This document shows positions 42,030 to 51,916 of a stretch of 64,000 nt of DNA, piece after piece; the first letter of the stretch is position 1; each line of letters begins with the position of its first letter. The DNA lies in NCBI GenBank assembly GCA_965238125.1, contig OZ250179.1:6448001-6512000 (forward strand), in the 5' to 3' direction. The position numbers were made by a program, and so were the translations under genes. The notes under the pieces were generated by a model, which saw nothing but the letters and a program-made list of their open reading frames with translations, was not told where the DNA came from and ran no database searches. Source of the stretch: UBA6623 sp965238125 (lineage in GTDB: Bacteria; Acidobacteriota; Terriglobia; Bryobacterales; UBA6623).

Positions 42030-43805
42030 TTGGAATTCGCCCAACATGTCAAGTCGTCGGTCGACATCGTCGCCGTGATCGGCGAGTCGGTTCGATTGCG
42101 GAAGCAGGGGCCGGAACGCTGGGTCGGCCTTTGTCCTTTTCATTCGGAAAAGACGCCCTCGTTTTCGGTCCACCAGGGCATGCAGTTCTACAAATGCTTT
42201 GGCTGCGGCAAGGGCGGGGATGTCTTTAATTTCCTGATGGAATTGCAGGGGTTGAGTTTCTTCGAGGCTCTCAAGAGCTTGGCCCAGCAGTTTGGTATCC
42301 CGTTGCCCGAACGCGGCGCGGGGGATCTGTCGGACGCCGAAAGTCGACGACGCGAAGTGCTCGGTCGGATGCACGAAGTCGCGCAATCGCTATTCGAACA
42401 GCAACTGGCGTCTCCGACGGGGGCGAAAGTGCGGGAGTATCTTGCCGGGCGCGGGTTGGGTCCGGAGGCAATCAAGGAATTCGGGTTGGGTTTTGCCGCC
42501 GGGGGGAGCCGCCTCAAGGCTCGGTTCGAGAAGGAGGGGATCGCCGCGGAGCACTTCGAGGCCTCCGGGCTGATCGGCAAGGGACGTGAACGCCCTGATT
42601 TCTACGATCGTTTTCGTGACCGGCTGACCTTTCCGATTATGAATGAAACGGGCCGGATCGTCGCCTTCGGCGGCCGCGCCGTCTTGCCGGACCAACAGCC
42701 GAAGTACCTGAATTCAGCGGAGACCCCGATCTACCACAAAAGCTCGGTTCTCTATAACCTTCACCGGGCGCGGCCCGTGATGCGCAAGGAAAACCGCGTC
42801 GTGTTGGTCGAGGGGTACATGGACGTTATCGGGGTTTGTGGGGCGGGTTTTCCGGCCGTGGTGGCGACCTGCGGCACGGCCCTAACGGCTCAGCAAGTTC
42901 GAATCTTGCGGCGCCATGTGACGTCGGTTGTGGTGAATTTCGATCCCGACCCGGCCGGGCAGAGCGCGGCGCAGCGCTCGATCGAGCTGCTGTTAGCGGA
43001 GAGCCTGGATGTTCGCGTACTGACCTTGCCCGGCGGGCTCGACCCGGCGGATTTCTGCGGACAAAAGGGCGGAGAAGCCTATCGCGCTCTGCTCGACAAA
43101 GCGCCGAGCTACCATGTCTGGTTGGCCGAACGGGCGAGGGAACAATTCGACTTGACGACGAGCGAGGGGCGAGTGGGGGCCCTCGGGCTGCTGATGCCGG
43201 CGATCAACCTGGCGCCGGATAAGATTCGGAGGGTCGCGCAGGCCGACGAGGCGGCGGCTTGCTTGGGCATCGACCCGGGGCTTGTGCTCGATCAATTTCG
43301 ACGCGCGGCGGTTGATCGTCGTCCGCCGGCGTTTACTTCCTCGCCGCTCGACGAACTGTCGCAGAGCGAGAAGCTGCTGGTGCGCACGCTGCTCGAATCC
43401 GCGGAAGCGCGTGACGAGATGCTGACGGCGGCGGCGGAAACGGCTCGCGCCGAAAATCTTGCGGCGGCGGACATCTTCGAAGCGATGGCGGCCACGGGAG
43501 CGTCGGAAGATGTTTTTCAATACAGCGGAGTCGAGGGCCGGCTCGAGACGAAGGACCGGGAAAGATTGTCGTTGATTGTTTTCGAGCAGACGGGCAATGA
43601 GATTTCACTCGACCATGCTCGCCAAGCGCTGGGGGCGCTCAAGCGGCGCGGTTGGGAGAAACGATATCGAGCGGTGCGAAGGCGGATCGAGCAGGCGGAA
43701 AAGGCCGGCGACCGCCCCGAGGCCCTGCGGCTGCTCAAGGATAAGATCGATTTGGAGCGGGAACGAGCCGTGTTGGGTCGAGCGCTGGCGGTGTCGGGGG
43801 CCTGA
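42030..43805 (+). CDS. dnaG: DNA primase
   Basis: A primase of 591 residues that makes RNA primers for replication. The N-terminal CHC2 zinc finger is complete (LCPFHSEKTPSFSV and FYKCFGCGKGG: C35, H38, C56, C59). The catalytic core and TOPRIM domain follow (VVLVEGYMDVIGV, then VVVNFDPDPAGQSAA). The C-terminal part would bind DnaB helicase. I chose the TTG at 42030 because family members begin just there; a GTG at 41982 would add 16 residues. It sits alone between the rpoC terminator and the rpsL cluster. No rpoD, its common partner, follows. Confidence 0.93.
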   Translation: MEFAQHVKSSVDIVAVIGESVRLRKQGPERWVGLCPFHSEKTPSFSVHQGMQFYKCFGCGKGGDVFNFLMELQGLSFFEALKSLAQQFGIPLPERGAGDLSDAESRRREVLGRMHEVAQSLFEQQLASPTGAKVREYLAGRGLGPEAIKEFGLGFAAGGSRLKARFEKEGIAAEHFEASGLIGKGRERPDFYDRFRDRLTFPIMNETGRIVAFGGRAVLPDQQPKYLNSAETPIYHKSSVLYNLHRARPVMRKENRVVLVEGYMDVIGVCGAGFPAVVATCGTALTAQQVRILRRHVTSVVVNFDPDPAGQSAAQRSIELLLAESLDVRVLTLPGGLDPADFCGQKGGEAYRALLDKAPSYHVWLAERAREQFDLTTSEGRVGALGLLMPAINLAPDKIRRVAQADEAAACLGIDPGLVLDQFRRAAVDRRPPAFTSSPLDELSQSEKLLVRTLLESAEARDEMLTAAAETARAENLAAADIFEAMAATGASEDVFQYSGVEGRLETKDRERLSLIVFEQTGNEISLDHARQALGALKRRGWEKRYRAVRRRIEQAEKAGDRPEALRLLKDKIDLERERAVLGRALAVSGA

Positions 43806-44573
43806 GGGGATGCGCGGCATCAATATCGGAGAATCGGCGGCCCGGGATCGAGCGCTTCCCTGCCCGCGATTTTCTCTGGGTTCGGCCATGGCTGAAGCCG
43901 TACGGGAAAAGGCCGTTGAAACGGCCTCGTAGCGGACGACGAGCCCTTTAAACCGGCCCTCGAAAGACCGGCCTATTTGCCATCCAAGCCCGGTGAACCG
44001 CAGTGAACCGGGCTAAGCGGGGCTAAATGTGGACTTGGGTCCACGCCTCTGCTTCCATGGTTCGGATGACTGGAGGAACGTCGAACATTTATGTCGCACA
44101 CCCGGCCTGAGGGTCTGACCGGCAGCGGTAAGAAATTGCCGTCCTATAGGGTTACTCAGAAAAGTTGACGGTTAACCACCTGTTCGTGGTTGACACTTGT
44201 GATCGGCTTGGATAACATGATTCGAGAGTCCGGTACCTGTTCGCCTGTCTGTTCTTCACTTTCGTTTGCCATAAGTTGGCTTGACGGCCGCTTTGAGGTA
44301 GGATGAAGAGGTCGTGGTTTGGACCGACCGCGATGGGCTTAACTTGTTGAGGAAGTGGAAGGTTTCCGCCAAATCGAGGGGTCTTGGCTGAACGTCGTCG
44401 AAAAGGCTCGCGCTGGCGAGGCCGGTATGGCGACTGCAATTTCTTTACGCATGGGTTAGCCGGGGGCGGTGCGTCCGCCGTCGTTGGACCGGACAGAGGA
44501 ACTGTGCGGCCGCCGCGAACGGGCCAAGGGGATGTTTGCGGCCCGCCGAGCGGGGTAAGAACGGGTAAAAACG
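43806..44573. other. Non-coding region between dnaG and rpsL
   Basis: A 768-base gap with no convincing gene. Hairpins AGGCCGTT/AACGGCCT (about 43910-43930) and GCCCGGT/ACCGGGC (about 43988-44014) could end dnaG transcription. A good promoter lies at 44190-44218, giving rpsL a leader of about 350 bases. Confidence 0.5.
44190..44218 (+). promoter_or_regulatory. Promoter of the str-S10-spc-alpha cluster
   Basis: A perfect -35 TTGACA (44190-44195), a 17-base spacer and -10 TAACAT (44213-44218). It is the best promoter match upstream of rpsL. Confidence 0.6.
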
Positions 44574-44948
44574 GTGCCGACATTTAGTCAATTAGTGCGC
44601 AAGGGTCGGAAGGTTCCCAAGTACGGGACGGACAGTCCGGCGCTGCAGTCTTGTCCGCAAAAACGCGGCGTCTGCACGCGCGTCTATACCGTGACGCCGA
44701 AGAAACCGAATTCGGCTTTGCGTAAGGTGGCGCGTGTACGTCTGACCAACGGGATCGAAGTGACGACGTATATCCCGGGTGTGGGCCACAACCTGCAAGA
44801 GCACTCCATCGTGCTGATTCGCGGGGGCCGCGTGAAGGATCTGCCCGGCGTGCGTTACCACGTGATTCGCGGGACGCTGGACGCCGCCGGCGTCAACGAC
44901 CGCCGGCAGTCGCGGAGTAAATACGGCGCCAAGCGCCCGAAGCAATAG
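44574..44948 (+). CDS. rpsL: Ribosomal protein S12
   Basis: A 124-residue decoding-centre protein. TPKKPNSALRKVARV and PGVGHNLQEHSIVLIRGGRV are the wild-type streptomycin-sensitive sequences. The GTG start (44574) is followed directly by the family's PTFSQLVRKG; the ribosome binding site is weak. Confidence 0.98.
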   Translation: MPTFSQLVRKGRKVPKYGTDSPALQSCPQKRGVCTRVYTVTPKKPNSALRKVARVRLTNGIEVTTYIPGVGHNLQEHSIVLIRGGRVKDLPGVRYHVIRGTLDAAGVNDRRQSRSKYGAKRPKQ

Positions 44949-44966
44949 GGACCGACAGAGGAGAAC

Positions 44967-45437
44967 ATGCCGCGACGCAGAGAAGTTCCCAAGCGCACTC
45001 CGCAGCCCGACGCCGTATACAACTCGAGGTTGGTGTCGAAGTTCATCAATTGTTTGATGGTGGACGGAAAAAAGTCGGTTTCCGAGCGTATCTTCTATGC
45101 CTCGATGGATCAGATTCGCGAACGCTCGAACGAAGACCCGCTGAAGATTTTCAAGAAGGCCGTGGAGAACTGCAAGCCGGTCGTGGAAGTGAAATCGCGG
45201 CGCGTCGGGGGCGCGAACTATCAGGTTCCGATCGAGGTGGCGTCGAATCGACGGGCGAGTCTTTCGATTCGCTGGTTGATCGGTTACGCGCGGGGGCGCT
45301 CGGAAAACAGCATGTCCGATCGGTTGTCGGCCGAATTCATGGAAGCGGCGTCGAGCCGCGGTTCGGCGATCAAGAAGCGCGAAGACGTGCATCGCATGGC
45401 GGAGGCCAACAAAGCGTTCGCGCACTATCGCTGGTAG
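44967..45437 (+). CDS. rpsG: Ribosomal protein S7
   Basis: A 156-residue primary 16S rRNA-binding protein of the 30S head. It starts MPRRREVPKRTPQPDAVYNS and contains KSRRVGGANYQVPIEV and LIGYARGRSENSM. It lies 18 bases after rpsL, the standard str order. Confidence 0.98.
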   Translation: MPRRREVPKRTPQPDAVYNSRLVSKFINCLMVDGKKSVSERIFYASMDQIRERSNEDPLKIFKKAVENCKPVVEVKSRRVGGANYQVPIEVASNRRASLSIRWLIGYARGRSENSMSDRLSAEFMEAASSRGSAIKKREDVHRMAEANKAFAHYRW

Positions 45438-45491
45438 TCGAAGTTATCGAGCAGGCCCGAGTTGATCGAGGGGTTGGGAAAGAATTGAGTT

Positions 45492-47579
45492 ATGTCCGCG
45501 TCTGTTCCATTGGAGAGATACCGCAACATCGGCATCGCGGCGCACATTGACGCCGGGAAGACGACGACGACGGAGCGAATTCTCTACTACACCGGGCGTC
45601 TGCACCGGATGGGCGAGGTGCATGAAGGCACCGCGACCATGGATTACATGGCGCAGGAGCAGGAGCGGGGCATCACGATTACCTCGGCCGCGACGACTTG
45701 CTATTGGCGCGACTGCCAGATCAACATTATCGACACGCCGGGTCATGTGGATTTCACCGCCGAGGTTGAGCGCAGCCTGCGCGTGCTGGACGGCGTGATC
45801 GCGGTTTTCGACGCCGTTGCGGGCGTGCAGCCGCAGTCGGAGACGGTGTGGCGTCAGGCGGACAAGTATAACGTTCCGCGGATTTGTTTCATCAACAAGA
45901 TGGACCGGGTGGGGGCGAACTTTGATTTTGCCGTCGGGACGATTCGCGAGCGGCTCAAGGCCAATCCGGTGCCGATCCAGATTCCGATCGGCAGCGAGGC
46001 GGAGTTGCGGGGCGTGGTCGACCTGGTCGACATGCAGGCGATTCTGTGGCGCGACGATACGTTGGGCGCGCAGTACGACACGGCGGAGATTCCCGAAGAG
46101 TTGCGGGAACTCGCCGCCCAACGCCGCGCGCAACTGATCGAGCGGGTTTCCGAGCAAGACGACGTCTTGTTCGCAAAATTTGTCGAGGGCGAAACGATCT
46201 TGAACGACGATCTACGAGAAGGCATTCGTCGCGCGACGATCTCGATGAAAATGACGCCGGCGCTTTGCGGGTCGGCCTTCAAATACAAAGGCGTGCAGCG
46301 GTTGCTGGACGCCGTTGTTGATTATCTGCCCTCGCCGCTCGATGTTCCCGCCGTCGAGGGGACGGATTTGGCGGGCGAGGAGACGCTGGTGCGTCCGGCC
46401 GATGAGAAGGCGCCTTTTTCGGCTTTGGTCTTCAAGATCATGACCGACTCCTATGTGGGGCAGCTTGCCTTTGTGCGGGTCTATTCCGGCGTGCTGAAGG
46501 CCGGCGGTTCGGTCTATAACATCGCCAAGAGGCGCAGCGAACGCGTGGGAAGGCTGCTCGAGATGCACGCCAACAAGCGCGAGGACGTCGCGTCGGTGCG
46601 GGCGGGCGATATCGTTGCCGTGGTGGGGCTGAAGACGGTCCAGACCGGGGACACGGTTTGCGACGCCGACGCGCCGGTGGTTTTGGAGCGCATCGATTTC
46701 CCGACGCCGGTGATCTCGCTTGCCGTCGAGCCGCGCACCAAGGCCGACCAGCAGAGGATCGGCATGGCGCTCGGCAAGCTGGCGCAAGAGGATCCGACTT
46801 TCCGCGTCGTTACCGACCCTGATACCGGGCAAACGATTCTGTCGGGAATGGGCGAGTTGCATCTGGAGATTTTGGTGGATCGACTGTTGCGGGAGTTCCA
46901 GGTTTCCGCCAATGTGGGCAAGCCGCAGGTAGCTTATCGCGAGACGATCCGCAAGAAGGTTGCCTCCGAGGGCCGTTTCGTGCGCCAATCGGGCGGCCGC
47001 GGCCAGTACGGGCATTGCCGCGTCACGATCGAGCCGAATCCGGACGGTGATTTTGAGTTTGTGAACAACATCACAGGCGGCGCGATTCCGCGGGAGTACA
47101 TTCCCTCGGTCGAGCGCGGCGTTCGCGAGGCGATGGAGTCGGGCGTGTTGGCCGGCTATGAGACGGTCGACGTCAAGGTCACACTCGAGGACGGCAGTTT
47201 TCACGAGGTCGACAGCTCCGAGGTGGCGTTTAAGATCGCCGGCTCGATGGCCTACAAGAACGGCGCCCGCAAGGCTTCACCGGTCTTGCTCGAGCCTGTC
47301 ATGGCGGTCGAGGTCGTCGTGCCCGAGGAGTACATGGGCGATGTGATGAGCGACATCAGTGGTCGCCGCGGCCGGGTCGAGGGCATGGAGCTGCACGGCG
47401 GCTCGCAGATCGTCAAGGCGGCCGTCCCGTTGGCCGAGATGTTCGGCTACGCCACGGATTTGCGTTCGCGCACGCAGGGACGCGGCACGCATACGATGCA
47501 CTTGAAGGGTTATGAGCAGGCACCCGCTCAGGTGGCCGAGGAAGTTATCGGCCGCGTTCGAGGGGGCGTTCTCAATTAG
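45492..47579 (+). CDS. fusA: Elongation factor G
   Basis: A 695-residue translocase GTPase. G1 is AHIDAGKTTTTERILYYTG, G2/switch I TMDYMAQEQERGITITSAAT, G3 DTPGHVDFTAEV and G4 NKMDRVGAN. Domains II-V follow, with the domain IV tip region SGGRGQYGHCRVTIEP. Length and order are normal for the str operon factor. Confidence 0.99.
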   Translation: MSASVPLERYRNIGIAAHIDAGKTTTTERILYYTGRLHRMGEVHEGTATMDYMAQEQERGITITSAATTCYWRDCQINIIDTPGHVDFTAEVERSLRVLDGVIAVFDAVAGVQPQSETVWRQADKYNVPRICFINKMDRVGANFDFAVGTIRERLKANPVPIQIPIGSEAELRGVVDLVDMQAILWRDDTLGAQYDTAEIPEELRELAAQRRAQLIERVSEQDDVLFAKFVEGETILNDDLREGIRRATISMKMTPALCGSAFKYKGVQRLLDAVVDYLPSPLDVPAVEGTDLAGEETLVRPADEKAPFSALVFKIMTDSYVGQLAFVRVYSGVLKAGGSVYNIAKRRSERVGRLLEMHANKREDVASVRAGDIVAVVGLKTVQTGDTVCDADAPVVLERIDFPTPVISLAVEPRTKADQQRIGMALGKLAQEDPTFRVVTDPDTGQTILSGMGELHLEILVDRLLREFQVSANVGKPQVAYRETIRKKVASEGRFVRQSGGRGQYGHCRVTIEPNPDGDFEFVNNITGGAIPREYIPSVERGVREAMESGVLAGYETVDVKVTLEDGSFHEVDSSEVAFKIAGSMAYKNGARKASPVLLEPVMAVEVVVPEEYMGDVMSDISGRRGRVEGMELHGGSQIVKAAVPLAEMFGYATDLRSRTQGRGTHTMHLKGYEQAPAQVAEEVIGRVRGGVLN

Positions 47580-47634
47580 GGCGTTCACGGGCGCACCGAG
47601 ACGAAGGAAGCGATAAGCAGGAGCGGAGAGGGAC

Positions 47635-48822
47635 ATGGCGAAGGAGAAATTTGATCGCAGTAAGCCGCACGTGAACGTGGGGACGATCGGGCATATCGAT
47701 CACGGCAAGACGACGTTGACGGCGGCGATCACCAAGGTTCTGCAGAAGCACGATGCGTCGGTGTCGTTTCGTTCGTTCGACTCGATCGACAATGCGCCGG
47801 AGGAAAAAGCTCGCGGCATCACGATCGCCGTGGCGCACGTCGAGTATCAGACCGGGAATCGCCACTACGCGCATGTGGATTGTCCCGGCCACGCCGATTA
47901 CATCAAGAACATGATCACCGGCGCGGCGCAGATGGACGGGGCTATCTTGGTCGTCGCGGCGACGGATGGTCCGATGCCGCAGACCAGGGAGCATATCTTG
48001 TTGGCGCGGCAGGTGGGCGTGCCCTACGTGGTCGTGTTTTTGAACAAGTGCGACGCGGTGGATGATCCGGAATTGCTCGAGTTGGTCGAGCTCGAGGTGC
48101 GGGAATTGTTGTCGAAGTATGATTTTCCGGGCGACGACATTCCGGTGATTCAAGGTTCGGCACTGCATGCGTTGGACGGCCAAGAGGGCGCCGAGGCGGG
48201 CATCGAGAAGTTGATGCGGGCGGTGGATGAGTACATCCCGACGCCGGAGCGCGAGAAGGACAAGCCGTTTTTGATGCCGATCGAGGATATTTTCTCGATT
48301 TCGGGACGGGGTACGGTGGTGACGGGGCGGGTGGAGCGGGGGACGGTGAAGGTGGGCGAGGAGATGGAGATCGTCGGGTTCCGGGAGACGCAGAAGCGCG
48401 TGATCACCGGGGTCGAGATGTTCAAGAAGTTGCTGGATCAAGGCGAGGCGGGCGACAACGTGGGGTTGTTGGTGCGCGGATTGGAGAAGGACGAAGTCGA
48501 GCGCGGCCAGGTGGTGGCGAAGCCGGCATCGATCACGCCGCACACGAAGTTCAAGGGCGAAGTGTATGTGCTGAAGAAGGACGAAGGCGGGCGTCACACG
48601 CCGTTTTTCAGCGGGTACCGGCCGCAGTTTTACCTCCGCACGACGGATGTGACGGGAGTGGCGACGTTGCCGGAAGGCACCGAGATGGTGATGCCGGGCG
48701 ACAACGTGGCGATGGAAGTGGAATTGATTTCACCGGTGGCGATGGAGAAGGGCTTGCGATTCGCGATTCGGGAAGGCAGCCGCACGATCGGCGCCGGAAC
48801 GGTCAGCGACATCGTCGAGTAG
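47635..48822 (+). CDS. tuf: Elongation factor Tu, copy 2
   Basis: The 395-residue protein is identical to the product of copy 1 as far as I can read; only a few silent base differences are visible, mostly near codons for ISGRGT. It is in the fusA-tuf-rpsJ position, the tufA place of classic str operons, and rpsJ starts only 4 bases after its stop. Confidence 0.99.
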   Translation: MAKEKFDRSKPHVNVGTIGHIDHGKTTLTAAITKVLQKHDASVSFRSFDSIDNAPEEKARGITIAVAHVEYQTGNRHYAHVDCPGHADYIKNMITGAAQMDGAILVVAATDGPMPQTREHILLARQVGVPYVVVFLNKCDAVDDPELLELVELEVRELLSKYDFPGDDIPVIQGSALHALDGQEGAEAGIEKLMRAVDEYIPTPEREKDKPFLMPIEDIFSISGRGTVVTGRVERGTVKVGEEMEIVGFRETQKRVITGVEMFKKLLDQGEAGDNVGLLVRGLEKDEVERGQVVAKPASITPHTKFKGEVYVLKKDEGGRHTPFFSGYRPQFYLRTTDVTGVATLPEGTEMVMPGDNVAMEVELISPVAMEKGLRFAIREGSRTIGAGTVSDIVE

Positions 48823-48826
48823 CGAC

Positions 48827-49144
48827 ATGCCGAAAGAAAGAATCCGCATTCGGCTCAAGGCCTATGACCATCGGGTGCTTGACCAGTCGACGGGCGAAAT
48901 CGTCGAAACCGCGAAGCGAACCGGGGCGCAAGTGGCCGGGCCGATTCCGCTGCCGACGGTGAAGAATAAGTACACGGTGAATCGATCGGTTCACACCGAC
49001 AAAAGGTCGCGCGAGCAGTTTGAGATTCGAACTCACAAGCGCTTGCTCGATATTTTGGAGCCGACGCAGCAGACGGTCGATGCGTTGATGAGGCTGGATC
49101 TGCCGGCGGGCGTCGATGTCGAGATCAAGGCTTTCAGCGGGTAG
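48827..49144 (+). CDS. rpsJ: Ribosomal protein S10
   Basis: A 105-residue 30S head protein that also acts as NusE in antitermination complexes. It contains IRIRLKAYDHRVLDQS and HKRLLDILEPTQQTVDALMR. The 4-base gap from tuf shows that str and S10 clusters are one unit here. Confidence 0.98.
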   Translation: MPKERIRIRLKAYDHRVLDQSTGEIVETAKRTGAQVAGPIPLPTVKNKYTVNRSVHTDKRSREQFEIRTHKRLLDILEPTQQTVDALMRLDLPAGVDVEIKAFSG

Positions 49145-49171
49145 CGGACCGCGAGCAAAAGAGAAACTACG

Positions 49172-49798
49172 ATGACGCCGGGAATCTTAGGAAAAAAGGT
49201 CGGGATGACGCAGATCTTCTCCGAGGACGGGAAGGTGCTGCCCGTGACGGTGTTGAAGGTCGGCCCGTGTGTCGTTGTTCAACGCAAGACGTCGGACAAG
49301 GACGGCTATGAAGCAGTGCAGCTCGGTTTGGTCGAGTTCATCAAGTCGAAGAATGTGCCCAAGCCGATGCAGGGTCATTTCAAGAAGGCCGATGTCGAGC
49401 CGCTGCGGTTTTTGCGCGAGTTTCGGGTCGAGGGCGACGCTGCGGAAATGAAGATGGGCGACCGGGTGTTGGCCGAGCATTTCACGGTTTCGGAGATAGT
49501 GGACGTGATCGGCACGGGCAAGGGGCGCGGTTTTCAGGGGAATATCAAGCGGCACGGACAGAGTCGCGGGCCCGAGTCGCATGGTTCGATGTCGCATCGC
49601 GAGCCGGGTTCGATCGGCCAGAGCGCCTGGCCGTCGCGGGTCTTGAAGGGTGTGAAGCTGCCCGGGCAGATGGGTGCGAAGCGCGTGACGGCGAGAAATC
49701 TCGAAATCGTCGAGGTAGACGCGGACAATAACGTGATTTTGGTGCGGGGCGCGGTACCGGGTCCCAACGGCGGTTATGTCGTCGTGCGGCGCACCTAA
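49172..49798 (+). CDS. rplC: Ribosomal protein L3
   Basis: A 208-residue early-assembly 50S protein. It starts GILGKKVGMTQIF and has GKGRGFQGNIKRHGQSRGPE and SIGQSAWPSRVLKGVKLPG near the peptidyl transferase centre loop. Confidence 0.98.
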   Translation: MTPGILGKKVGMTQIFSEDGKVLPVTVLKVGPCVVVQRKTSDKDGYEAVQLGLVEFIKSKNVPKPMQGHFKKADVEPLRFLREFRVEGDAAEMKMGDRVLAEHFTVSEIVDVIGTGKGRGFQGNIKRHGQSRGPESHGSMSHREPGSIGQSAWPSRVLKGVKLPGQMGAKRVTARNLEIVEVDADNNVILVRGAVPGPNGGYVVVRRT

Positions 49799-49821
49799 GG
49801 GTTCACGCAAGCGGAAAAGCG

Positions 49822-50445
49822 ATGCCGAAGGTAGACGTGGTCGATTTGGAAAATAAGGTCGTGGGCGTGCTGGATCTCGCCGACGAGGTGTTTGCCTCGG
49901 CGGTGAACAAGGACTTGCTCTATCAGGCCGTGCACCACTACCGTAACGAGCAGCGCGCCGGAACGCACAAGACCAAGGGTAAGGGCGAGGTTCGCGGCGG
50001 CGGCAAGAAGCCCTGGCGGCAAAAAGGAACGGGACGCGCAAGGGCCGGCTCGAACCGTTCGCCGCTTTGGCGCGGCGGTGGAACGGTGCATGGGCCGCAA
50101 CCGCGCGATTACGGCTATCATCTGCCGCGCAAGATGCTGCTTGGGGCGCTGCGTTCGGCGCTTTCGGTGCGGCTGGCGGACGGGGCCTTGAAGGTCGTCA
50201 AGAATTTTGATCTGGCCGCCCCGAAGACGAAGGAATTTTCGCAAGTGCTCGATCGGTTGGGCGCCGAGGCGACGGTGCTGGTGGTTTCAAACGGCGAGAA
50301 CGAGAATTTGCGCCTGTCGAGCCGCAATGTGCCGGGGGTGACTTTGCTCGGAAGCCGCGAGGTGCATCCTTATCACTTGTTGCGGCACAAGACCTTGATT
50401 TTCTCCGAGGACGCCGCGCAGCACTGCTCGGAGGTGTTGAAGTGA
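49822..50445 (+). CDS. rplD: Ribosomal protein L4
   Basis: A 207-residue 50S exit-tunnel protein. The tunnel loop is clear (GGGKKPWRQKGTGRARAGSN, then SPLWRGGGTVHGPQPRDYGY). In some bacteria L4 represses the S10 operon; no leader site is evident here. It overlaps rplW by 4 bases (GTGA). Confidence 0.98.
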   Translation: MPKVDVVDLENKVVGVLDLADEVFASAVNKDLLYQAVHHYRNEQRAGTHKTKGKGEVRGGGKKPWRQKGTGRARAGSNRSPLWRGGGTVHGPQPRDYGYHLPRKMLLGALRSALSVRLADGALKVVKNFDLAAPKTKEFSQVLDRLGAEATVLVVSNGENENLRLSSRNVPGVTLLGSREVHPYHLLRHKTLIFSEDAAQHCSEVLK

Positions 50446-50729
50446 GTCCCTACGACGTCATTCGCGGCGCCTGCATCACCGAGAAGAGCGAATCGATTCG
50501 CGCGCTCGAGCAGACGATGTGTTTCCGCGTGCATCCGAACGCGACCAAGACGGACATTAAGAACGCGGTGCGGAAGATTTTCAAGGTTAAGGTCGCCGAT
50601 GTTCGAACCGCCAACTACGGCGGCAAGATGCGGCGGCGGGGACGCTATACCGGCTATCGCCCGAATTGGAAGAAGGCGTACGTGAAGCTCGCCCAGGGCG
50701 AGAAGATGGTCGAGTACGCGCAGATCTAG
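50442..50729 (+). CDS. rplW: Ribosomal protein L23
   Basis: A 95-residue protein at the exit of the ribosomal tunnel, a docking site for trigger factor and SRP. The GTG start overlaps the rplD stop. It contains CFRVHPNATKTDIKNAVRKI and the RRRGRYTGYRPNWKKAYVKL tail. Confidence 0.97.
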   Translation: MSPYDVIRGACITEKSESIRALEQTMCFRVHPNATKTDIKNAVRKIFKVKVADVRTANYGGKMRRRGRYTGYRPNWKKAYVKLAQGEKMVEYAQI

Positions 50730-50757
50730 GCCGAGAGCTTTTCAAGGCGGATCGCAC

Positions 50758-51585
50758 ATGCCGATTAAGACATACAGGCCGACGACGCCGACCCGGCGTT
50801 TTCAAACGACGGTCACGCGCGAGGAGATTACGCGCAAGAACCCGGAAAAGTCGCTGGTCAAGGGCAAGAATCGTTCCGGGGGACGCAATAACAAGGGGCG
50901 CATCTGTATTTGGTTCCGCGGCGGCGGGCATAAGAAGCGCTACCGTGAAGTCGATTTCAAGCGCGATAAGGCGGGCGTTCCCGCCGTGGTGGCCGAGGTT
51001 GAATACGATCCGAATCGATCGGCGAACTTGGCTTTGTTGCACTACGCGGACGGTGAGAAGCGCTATATTCTGCAGCCGGCCGGGCTCAAGAAGGGCATGA
51101 AGGTGATGTCGGGCCCCGAGGCCGACATTTTGGTCGGTAATGCGCTGTCGCTGCGGCACATTCCGCCGGGAACGATCGTGCATAACGTCGAGTTGCGGCC
51201 CGGCAAGGGCGGGCAGATGGCGCGCGCGGCGGGCTCGGAAGTGCGGTTGATCTCGAAAGAGGGCGGTTACGCGCTGCTGAAGCTGCCGTCGGGCGAGACG
51301 CGGCGGACCTTGATCGACTGCATGGCGACAATCGGGCAGGTGGGCAACGTCGACCACGGGAATGTTTCCTGGGGCAAGGCGGGGCGCACTCGCTGGATGG
51401 GCAAGCGGCCGCACAATCGCGGCGTGACGATGAACCCGGTCGATCACCCGCACGGAGGCGGCGAGGGCCGATCGTCGGGCGGACGACATCCGGTGACGCC
51501 GTGGGGCGTGCCGACCAGAGGCTACAAGACGCGCAACAATCGGCGCACCGACAAGTACATCGTCGGGCGGCGGGGGAAGAAGTAG
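50758..51585 (+). CDS. rplB: Ribosomal protein L2
   Basis: A 275-residue protein essential for peptidyl transferase activity. It keeps NKGRICIWFRGGGHKKRYRE, the MNPVDHPHGGGEGRSSGGRH loop with the conserved His residues and the basic C-terminus. Confidence 0.99.
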   Translation: MPIKTYRPTTPTRRFQTTVTREEITRKNPEKSLVKGKNRSGGRNNKGRICIWFRGGGHKKRYREVDFKRDKAGVPAVVAEVEYDPNRSANLALLHYADGEKRYILQPAGLKKGMKVMSGPEADILVGNALSLRHIPPGTIVHNVELRPGKGGQMARAAGSEVRLISKEGGYALLKLPSGETRRTLIDCMATIGQVGNVDHGNVSWGKAGRTRWMGKRPHNRGVTMNPVDHPHGGGEGRSSGGRHPVTPWGVPTRGYKTRNNRRTDKYIVGRRGKK

Positions 51586-51615
51586 CGGCGACGCCGGCAA
51601 CTTGAGAGTGAAAAC

Positions 51616-51900
51616 ATGGGCCGCTCGGTAAAAAAAGGACCGTTTTACGACGAACATCTGGCGCGCAAGATCGGCGCGCACGACGCTCGCAGCGAAAAGA
51701 AGGTGATCAAGACATGGTCGCGGCGTTCGACGATCTTGCCCGAATGGGTGGGTCATACGATCGCGGTTCATAACGGCCGCAAGTTTATTCCGGTGTTTCT
51801 GACCGAGAATATGGTGGGTCATAAGCTCGGCGAATTCGCGCCAACGAGAACCTACCGCGGTCACTCCGACCGGGGCGGGAAATCCGGGCGGGCGGGCTGA
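51616..51900 (+). CDS. rpsS: Ribosomal protein S19
   Basis: A 94-residue 30S head protein starting MGRSVKKGPFYDEHLARKI. It contains WSRRSTILPEWVGHTIAVHN and MVGHKLGEFAPTRTYRGHS. Standard place between rplB and rplV. Confidence 0.98.
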   Translation: MGRSVKKGPFYDEHLARKIGAHDARSEKKVIKTWSRRSTILPEWVGHTIAVHNGRKFIPVFLTENMVGHKLGEFAPTRTYRGHSDRGGKSGRAG

Positions 51901-51916
51901 GCCGAACGAGACGGCA

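Noticed and set aside
43813..43932. A 39-codon frame after dnaG (MRGINIGESAARDRAL)
   Set aside because: No ribosome binding site and no family. It overlaps probable terminator hairpins and is likely to be chance.
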